Positions 14,501 to 19,880 of a stretch of DNA of 19,880 nt are shown here, one piece after another. Position 1 is the stretch's first letter, and each line of letters begins with the position of its first letter. The notes under the pieces were generated by a model. The model saw only the letters and a program-made list of their open reading frames with translations, was not told the origin of the DNA and searched no databases. Origin of the DNA: Candidatus Zhuqueibacterota bacterium 4484_219 (GTDB taxonomy: Bacteria; Zhuqueibacterota; JdFR-76; 4484-219); NCBI GenBank assembly GCA_002085035.1, contig MZGM01000002.1, positions 1 to 19,880 on the forward strand, read 5' to 3'. A program made the translations under genes and the position numbers.

Positions 14501-15747
14501 GGGCTGAGATTATCACGATTGGCGATGAATTGCTGAGGGGGTTTGTAGTTGACACTAATGCTGCTTATATTGGCAAGAAACTCCTGGAGGTAGGAATTAA
14601 GCCCTTTTGGGTTACCACCGTGGGGGACGATCAGAATACTTTGTTGCAGGCATTTACTTTGGCGGCACAACGCGTCGAGCTGGTGTTTGTTACTGGTGGC
14701 CTTGGCCCCACGCACGACGATGTGACTAAGAAAGTGGCATGTAAGTTCTTTGATTCTGAGCTGGTATTTAATCAGCTTGTCTTTAAGAAAATTGTTGAAC
14801 TTTTTCAGCAGCGTGGGGTTGAAATGCCTGCAATCAATGAGGAACAGGCATGGATTCCTAAAAAAGCTCAATTGATTCTTAATGAGGTTGGTACTGCTCC
14901 AGGGTTTATTTTCAATAAGGATGGATGTTATTTTTTTATCATGCCGGGAGTGCCTCAGGAGATGAAGGCAATGATGGAAGGGGCCGTCATTCCCTTCCTT
15001 ATTAATCACAAACTGACTCAAAATCAGACCATCCAATACCAAATCTTACGCACTACCGGCATTATGGAATCGCAACTCTATGAAAAATTGTCTGTTGACC
15101 TGGCTAATATCGAAAATCTGGTCGAGTTAGCTTTTGTGCCTACGGTTAGGGGAGTAGATTTGCGTTTAACCGCTATCGGTAAATCTGCGAAGGAATGCCG
15201 TAGACGAATTGCCTCTGCTGAATCCCTGATTCGCCAAAAGGTAGATGATTATGTCTACGGCGTCAACGAGGAGACTTTGGAACAAAAAGTGGCAGAATTA
15301 CTGTTTGCCAATAAACAGACAATAGCTGTGGCTGAATCATGTACCGGTGGCTTAATTAGCAACATGCTCACCAACATTTCGGGTAGTTCCCATTATTTCG
15401 AACGCGGAATTGTAGCCTATAGTAATCAGGCAAAGGTAGATATTTTAGGAGTGTCAATAGAGACTTTACGTAAATTTGGTGCAGTAAGTTCAGAAACTGC
15501 GGGTGAAATGGCCGAAGGGGTACGCCGTTTAGCCCGAACCAACTTTGGACTTTCTACAACTGGTATCGCCGGTCCCACGGGAGGGACTCCGCAGAAACCG
15601 GTGGGATTGGTTTACATCGGATTGGCTAATGGTTCAACTACTATAGTTGAAAAGTACCAGTTTCACCATGACCGTTTGAGAAATAAACAACGAACCGCCT
15701 ATGCTGCATTGAACCTATTACGGAGAAGACTCTTGAAAAAGGTGTAA
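14497..15747 (+). CDS. cinA: CinA: competence/damage-inducible protein, NMN deamidase
   Basis: 416 residues with two domains. The N-terminal MoCF-type domain (1-170) carries ITIGDELLRG (6-15) and VTGGLGPTHDD (65-75), linked in the family to pyrophosphatase activity on ADP-ribose-like compounds. The C-terminal CinA domain (about 258-416) carries AVAESCTGG (277-285) and the GIVAYSN segment, linked to nicotinamide mononucleotide deamidation. A middle KH-type region lies between. The start overlaps pgpA by four bases. The cinA-thpR-recA order is known from Deinococcus, and pgsA-cinA-recA from Bacillus, so the placement is conventional. Confidence 0.95.
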   Translation: MRAEIITIGDELLRGFVVDTNAAYIGKKLLEVGIKPFWVTTVGDDQNTLLQAFTLAAQRVELVFVTGGLGPTHDDVTKKVACKFFDSELVFNQLVFKKIVELFQQRGVEMPAINEEQAWIPKKAQLILNEVGTAPGFIFNKDGCYFFIMPGVPQEMKAMMEGAVIPFLINHKLTQNQTIQYQILRTTGIMESQLYEKLSVDLANIENLVELAFVPTVRGVDLRLTAIGKSAKECRRRIASAESLIRQKVDDYVYGVNEETLEQKVAELLFANKQTIAVAESCTGGLISNMLTNISGSSHYFERGIVAYSNQAKVDILGVSIETLRKFGAVSSETAGEMAEGVRRLARTNFGLSTTGIAGPTGGTPQKPVGLVYIGLANGSTTIVEKYQFHHDRLRNKQRTAYAALNLLRRRLLKKV

Positions 15748-15800
15748 GGTTGGAAAAGTGCAGCTTTTACAATTTCTAAGATAAAATTCTCTTTGAGCGT

Positions 15801-16364
15801 ATGATTCGTACTTTTATTGCCGTTGCCATCCCGGAAACCGTTCGCCAGCAGATAGGTAAGTTGCAAACCGAGTTGAAAACCATTGGGGGGAAGGTACGTT
15901 GGGTTAAGCCTGATAGTATGCATCTGACTTTAAAATTTCTTGGCGAAGTTCCGGAAGGCGATATTGAGAAAATTGGCAATCAGGTTCAACAGGCTATTGA
16001 ATCGGTTGAGCCTTTTGCTCTACAGATTGTTGGTAGTGGGTGTTTTCCAAATTCTAAGAGACCACGGGTGCTCTGGTTGGGGATAAGTGGCCAGGCTGAT
16101 GTCCTGAAAAAATTAGCAGAGAGGATCGAAGCAAATTTGGTAAAATTAGGATTCCGACGAGAACGGCGTGAGTTTACTCCTCATCTGACTCTTGGGCGGG
16201 TAAAAAGTATTTCCGGGATTGCACCGCTAATAGAAAAAATGGGTTTACTGGATTTTGACTCAGAGCCGTTTGAGGTAAGAGAAATTTTGGTGATGAAAAG
16301 CGATTTAAAACCCACGGGGGCAGAATATTCTGTCTTGAGGAAAATTCCATTATCCAGTAATTAA
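15801..16364 (+). CDS. thpR: RNA 2',3'-cyclic phosphodiesterase ThpR (LigT)
   Basis: 187 residues, a 2H phosphoesterase that opens 2',3'-cyclic phosphate ends on RNA. Both catalytic HxTx motifs are present: H41-L-T-L within MHLTLKFLGEV, and H128-L-T-L within TPHLTLGRV. The N-terminus MIRTFIAVAIPE is typical. It lies 53 bases after cinA and 40 before recA. The ribosome site is weak (TGAGCG). LigT-type RNA ligase activity has been reported in the family, but the cellular role is not settled. Confidence 0.93.
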   Translation: MIRTFIAVAIPETVRQQIGKLQTELKTIGGKVRWVKPDSMHLTLKFLGEVPEGDIEKIGNQVQQAIESVEPFALQIVGSGCFPNSKRPRVLWLGISGQADVLKKLAERIEANLVKLGFRRERREFTPHLTLGRVKSISGIAPLIEKMGLLDFDSEPFEVREILVMKSDLKPTGAEYSVLRKIPLSSN

Positions 16365-16404
16365 TAAAACTTTGGTTTTGATCTGAAAGTTTAAAAGCGA
16401 AAGG

Positions 16405-17460
16405 ATGATGACAGTGGAAGATAAAGACGAAAAACTAAAAGCTTTGGAGTTGGCCATAGCGCAGATTGATCGTCAGTTTGGTAAAGGCTCGATCATGCGT
16501 CTGGGTGCCGATAAGATTGAAGTTGAAGTTAACGCTATTCCTACGGGGTCCTTAGCCCTGGATGCAGCATTGGGCATAGGTGGTGTACCACGGGGACGGG
16601 TTGTTGAAATTTTTGGTCCCGAATCTTCAGGAAAAACAACCCTTGCCCTGCACATCATTGCTGAAGCTCAGAAGCTCGGTGGAATGGCGGCGTTTGTTGA
16701 TGCTGAGCACGCTCTTGATGCTTACTATGCCAAAAATCTGGGAGTCAATACTGACGATTTGCTAATCTCACAGCCAGATACGGGAGAGCAGGCACTGGAG
16801 ATTACGGAAACTCTGGTGCGCAGCGGCGCGATTGATGTGATTGTAATTGACTCGGTAGCAGCATTAGTACCACGAGCAGAAATCGAAGGAGAAATGGGCG
16901 ATGCGCAGATGGGGCTACAAGCACGTCTGATGTCTCAAGCTATGCGCAAGCTGTCTGGGGCAATCTCCAAATCAAAAACTTGTGTGATATTCATCAATCA
17001 AATTCGCGAAAAAATTGGGGTAATGTTTGGAAATCCAGAGACTACTACTGGTGGCCGGGCACTAAAATTTTATGCTTCGATACGGATGGATATTCGCCGT
17101 GTCGCTTCTATTAAAGATGGTGAAGCAGTAATCGGCAATCGAACAAAAGTGAAAGTGGTCAAAAACAAAGTTGCCCCACCCTTCAGAGAAGCCCAATTTG
17201 ATATTCTCTACGGCACTGGCATCTCCAAAGAAGGCGAACTTATTGATCTGGCAGTAGAACAAAAAGTTATTCAGAAAAGCGGAACCTGGTTTTCGTATGG
17301 TGAAGAACGATTAGGGCAAGGGAGAGAAAACGTAAAGAAATTTCTTCTCAGCAGTCCCGAGCTGCTGCGAGAAATTGAGATCAAAGTAAGACAGAAATTA
17401 GGTTTACCTGAAAGAGAATCGAAAGAAGCTAAAAAAGCTTCACCTTCAACAAAAGAATAG
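16405..17460 (+). CDS. recA: Recombinase RecA
   Basis: 351 residues, full length. RecA forms the ATP-dependent strand-exchange filament and triggers LexA-type self-cleavage. Walker A GPESSGKT is at 71-78, E101 lies within DAEHALD, Walker B VIVIDS at 145-150, DNA-binding loop 1 near 157-166 and loop 2 near 196-211 (INQIREKIGVMFGNPETTTGG). The C-terminal tail is basic/acidic mixed. Start choice is open: GAAAGG sits right against ATG 16405, so ATG 16408 or GTG 16414 would be better spaced. I recognise no LexA box in the 40 bases upstream, and RecA may be read through from cinA-thpR. recX follows closely. Confidence 0.98.
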   Translation: MMTVEDKDEKLKALELAIAQIDRQFGKGSIMRLGADKIEVEVNAIPTGSLALDAALGIGGVPRGRVVEIFGPESSGKTTLALHIIAEAQKLGGMAAFVDAEHALDAYYAKNLGVNTDDLLISQPDTGEQALEITETLVRSGAIDVIVIDSVAALVPRAEIEGEMGDAQMGLQARLMSQAMRKLSGAISKSKTCVIFINQIREKIGVMFGNPETTTGGRALKFYASIRMDIRRVASIKDGEAVIGNRTKVKVVKNKVAPPFREAQFDILYGTGISKEGELIDLAVEQKVIQKSGTWFSYGEERLGQGRENVKKFLLSSPELLREIEIKVRQKLGLPERESKEAKKASPSTKE

Positions 17461-17472
17461 ATTTAGGCTGTG

Positions 17473-18129
17473 ATGACGGGTTCTCCAAACTCGATGCTAA
17501 AAAAAGTGATTACTAAACTGGAGGTACAGAAAGGACACAAGAGTCGAGTTTCTGTTTTCTTGGAGGGCGAATTTGCCTTTGGCGTCGATCGATCTGTCGC
17601 TTTAGGATGGCATTTGCAAGAGGGCAAGGAGCTTTCGAGCGAGGAAATAGAGCAAATTCAGGTTGCAGAGGAAAGACGAAAAGCGAAAGAGCGAGCATTT
17701 CGCTGGTTGGCTTATCGCAATCGTAGCCGTAAAGAGCTGGAAGATAAATTAAAACGTGCAGGGTTTACGCCAGCAACTTGTGTGTGGGTGCTGGAAGAGT
17801 TGGAGCGATTGCGACTAATCGACGACCAGGCTTTTGCCGAAAGTTTTGCTCGTGATCGAATCCTTCGGCATCCGGTAGGCAAGCGTCAATTGGGCTATGA
17901 ACTGAGCCAGAAGGGGATAGACGCCGATCTTATTACTGCAACGCTGGAAAAAGTTTATTCAGAAGAAGATGAAATTAGTTTGGCGCGCAAATTGGCAAAA
18001 AAGAAATTTGATGCTCAGAGGAATCAACCACCAGAGAAAGCCAAAAAAAGGGTAGCTGATTTCCTCTTACGGCGGGGATTTGATTGGGATACAATCTCTA
18101 CTGTATTGCAGGAATGTGGAAATTGGTGA
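17473..18129 (+). CDS. recX: RecA regulator RecX
   Basis: 218 residues from ATG 17473 (a GTG at 17470 would add one). RecX binds the RecA filament and limits its growth. The first 80 residues form a beta-rich extension (VSVFLEGEFAFGVDRSVALGW) seen in many RecX proteins. Then come the three-helix repeats: AFRWLAYRNRSRKELEDKLKR, RLIDDQAFAESFARDR with the RecX signature, and LLRRGFDWDTISTVL at the end. It begins 12 bases after recA and lacks a strong ribosome site, consistent with lower expression from the recA message. Confidence 0.93.
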   Translation: MTGSPNSMLKKVITKLEVQKGHKSRVSVFLEGEFAFGVDRSVALGWHLQEGKELSSEEIEQIQVAEERRKAKERAFRWLAYRNRSRKELEDKLKRAGFTPATCVWVLEELERLRLIDDQAFAESFARDRILRHPVGKRQLGYELSQKGIDADLITATLEKVYSEEDEISLARKLAKKKFDAQRNQPPEKAKKRVADFLLRRGFDWDTISTVLQECGNW

Positions 18130-18222
18130 AGATTTCACTAATTGAGTTAAGCGACATTTCAGGATGGAGAAGATATTTTGAAATTACTGGATTTGATAAA
18201 TGAAAGACACTGAATGTGCGTT

Positions 18223-19880
18223 ATGAAATCTAATGAGATTCGAAATTCATTTTTAGATTTTTTCCGCAGTAAAGGCCACAAGATTGTACCCAGTGCCTCG
18301 GTGGTGCCCTTTGACGATCCGAGTTTACTTTTTACCAATGCTGGGATGAATCAATTTAAAAATATTTTCTTAGGAGTGGAAAAACCCCAATTCCCTCGCG
18401 TAGCTAATTGTCAAAAGTGCATTCGGGTCAGTGGAAAACACAACGATTTGGAAGAAGTTGGCAAGGATACCTATCACCACACTTTTTTTGAAATGTTGGG
18501 CAATTGGTCATTTGGTGATTATTACAAGAGGGAAGCTATCGAGTTTGCCTGGGAACTGCTAACAGAGGTATGGAAGCTGCCCAAAGAACGGTTGTGGGCT
18601 ACAGTTTTTTACCAGGACATTGAGGCTGAAAAACTTTGGAAAGAAATTACCGATATTAACCCCAAACAAGTATTACGTTTCGACGAGGAAGACAACTTTT
18701 GGGAAATGGGGGAAGTTGGCCCCTGCGGCCCATGCTCCGAAATCCATATTGATTTAGGAGAAGACTTCTGCGACATGAAACAAGTACCTGGCCATGTCTG
18801 TCAGGTTAATGGTGGGTGTTCACGTTTCATCGAACTCTGGAATTTGGTATTTATTCAATTCAACCGTACTGAGGATGGTAGTTTTAAAGAGCTTCCTGCC
18901 AGGCACGTTGACACTGGGATGGGGTTCGAGCGTATTGTGGCTGTGTTACAGGGAGTAAAATCAAATTATGATACTGATCTATTCAGACCATTGTTTGATG
19001 CTATTTCCGAAATTAGTGGAGTGGAATATTCTGGCACAGATGAAGCTGTGGCAGTAGCACATCGGGTAATTGCCGATCATGTCCGGGCTCTTAGCTTTGC
19101 TATTGCTGATGGGGCACTACCTTCAAATGAAGGGCGGGGCTATGTCTTGCGCCGAATCTTGCGACGTGCTGCACGTTACGGTCGAACACTGGGTATGCAT
19201 GAACCATTTATCTACAAACTGGTGCCGGTTCTGGCAGATGTAATGGGTGCTACTTATCCTGAACTTCTGGAAAAACATCAGTACATTGCCACGGTCATCA
19301 AGTCTGAAGAAGAGGGATTTAGCAATACTTTGGATCGGGGCATTGAGCTGTTTGAGAATGTTGCTGCTAAGTTAATAGCCCGAAAAGAGCGGGTGTTTCC
19401 AGGCAACGAAGTGTTCCGTCTGTACGACACTTATGGATTTCCGGTGGATCTGACCCGTTTAATGGCTGAGGAAAGAGGATTAGAGGTCGACCTGGAAGGA
19501 TTCGAAAAAGCAATGTCCGAACAGCGTCGACGTGCTCAGCAAGCACAACAATTTCAGTTTGAGGTAAGAGATTTCTTCGGCGATGCTGAGGAAATTCCTA
19601 ACTCGAGGTTTGTTGGATATGATACGTTAGAAACCGAGGTGCGTATTGTGTCCTTTAAGGGCAATGAATTCTTGTTGGATCAAACTCCCTTCTATGGTGA
19701 AGCTGGGGGGCAAGTAGGTGATACCGGGGTAATTTTTTCCCCTGATCACAGTTTTGAAGTGAAAGTAGTAAATACCATCAGGGCGGGAACTCGTATTGTT
19801 CACATTGGCGAAGTGCAGAGTGGACGTTTCGAGGATGTTTTGCAGAAGCCTTTAGTTGCTCGTGTTGATGCTGAACGCCG
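18223..19880 (+). CDS. alaS: Alanyl-tRNA synthetase AlaS, N-terminal 552 residues (cut by window end)
   Basis: Class II synthetase charging tRNA-Ala. The frame stays open to the end of the window. The N-terminus MKSNEIRNSFLDFFRSKGH, then LLFTNAGMNQFKNIFLG, RVANCQKCIRVSGKHNDLEEVG and HTFFEMLGNWSFGDYYK are unmistakable AlaRS catalytic-domain segments; the class II motif 3 region contains VDTGMGFERIVAVLQG. The window stops at RVDAERR, just before the HxxxH of the editing domain. ATG 18223 gives the usual start; ATG 18214 in frame adds three residues (MCV) and has GAAAG at 18202-18206, so either is possible. The 93 bases after recX hold no recognisable gene. A tRNA-Ala gene lies elsewhere in the window. 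Confidence 0.97.
   Translation, partial: MKSNEIRNSFLDFFRSKGHKIVPSASVVPFDDPSLLFTNAGMNQFKNIFLGVEKPQFPRVANCQKCIRVSGKHNDLEEVGKDTYHHTFFEMLGNWSFGDYYKREAIEFAWELLTEVWKLPKERLWATVFYQDIEAEKLWKEITDINPKQVLRFDEEDNFWEMGEVGPCGPCSEIHIDLGEDFCDMKQVPGHVCQVNGGCSRFIELWNLVFIQFNRTEDGSFKELPARHVDTGMGFERIVAVLQGVKSNYDTDLFRPLFDAISEISGVEYSGTDEAVAVAHRVIADHVRALSFAIADGALPSNEGRGYVLRRILRRAARYGRTLGMHEPFIYKLVPVLADVMGATYPELLEKHQYIATVIKSEEEGFSNTLDRGIELFENVAAKLIARKERVFPGNEVFRLYDTYGFPVDLTRLMAEERGLEVDLEGFEKAMSEQRRRAQQAQQFQFEVRDFFGDAEEIPNSRFVGYDTLETEVRIVSFKGNEFLLDQTPFYGEAGGQVGDTGVIFSPDHSFEVKVVNTIRAGTRIVHIGEVQSGRFEDVLQKPLVARVDAER

Noticed and set aside
16365..16404. Search for a LexA-type operator in front of recA
   Set aside because: No inverted repeat resembling the known SOS boxes is visible in this short gap; a promoter further upstream of cinA or pgsA cannot be excluded.

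Overview
This is a 19.9 kb stretch of a bacterial chromosome. It is moderately AT-rich and gene-dense, and almost everything is on the + strand. A secretin, a prepilin-type secretion or pilus operon and short envelope-assembly proteins point to a double-membraned (Gram-negative type) organism. The SRP RNA is of the large type with an Alu domain, and the gene order tRNA-Ser / tadA / SRP RNA / dnaX / ybaB / recR is the one known from Bacillus. I cannot name the lineage from sequence alone. A candidate phylum of the FCB (Fibrobacteres-Chlorobi-Bacteroidetes) assemblage is a guess only.

Region 1 (1-6619) is a type II secretion / type IV pilus hybrid operon: the 3' end of gspF/pilC, a major pseudopilin (GspG-like), three minor pseudopilin-like genes (GspI-, GspJ- and GspK/PilX-like), a PilM-PilN fusion with the domain layout of GspL, PilO, PilP and a short lipoprotein-type secretin. 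The GspG, GspI and GspJ genes each show signs of a broken reading frame or leader. They are either eroding or carry sequence errors. Region 2 (6626-7132) is one convergent minus-strand gene for a COG2426 membrane protein.

Region 3 (about 7315-10610) is a stable-RNA and translation cluster behind a near-consensus sigma70 promoter: tRNA-Ser(TGA), tRNA-Ser(GCT), tRNA-Ser(CGA), gltX, tRNA-Gln(CTG), tRNA-Arg(TCG), tRNA-Glu(CTC), tRNA-Arg(ACG), tadA, tRNA-Ser(GGA), tRNA-Ala(CGC) and the SRP RNA. Two protein genes sit beside tRNAs they act on: gltX near tRNA-Glu/Gln, and tadA directly after tRNA-Arg(ACG). Region 4 (10638-13306) is dnaX-ybaB-recR (replication clamp loader, nucleoid-associated protein, recombination mediator).

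Region 5 (13418-19880) is pgsA-pgpA (two consecutive steps of phosphatidylglycerol synthesis), then cinA-thpR-recA-recX-alaS (nucleotide repair, RNA end processing, homologous recombination and its modulator, alanyl-tRNA synthetase cut by the window end).

Most of the window is recognisable housekeeping DNA. I saw no CRISPR array, insertion sequence, prophage or defence island. The parts most worth a second look are the PilMN fusion with its minimal secretin, the out-of-frame pseudopilin block, the hairpin insertion in the SRP RNA Alu domain, and the enzyme-plus-substrate tRNA operon with its unusual set of C34 isoacceptors and two tRNA-Arg species differing at the wobble base within the anticodon loop.
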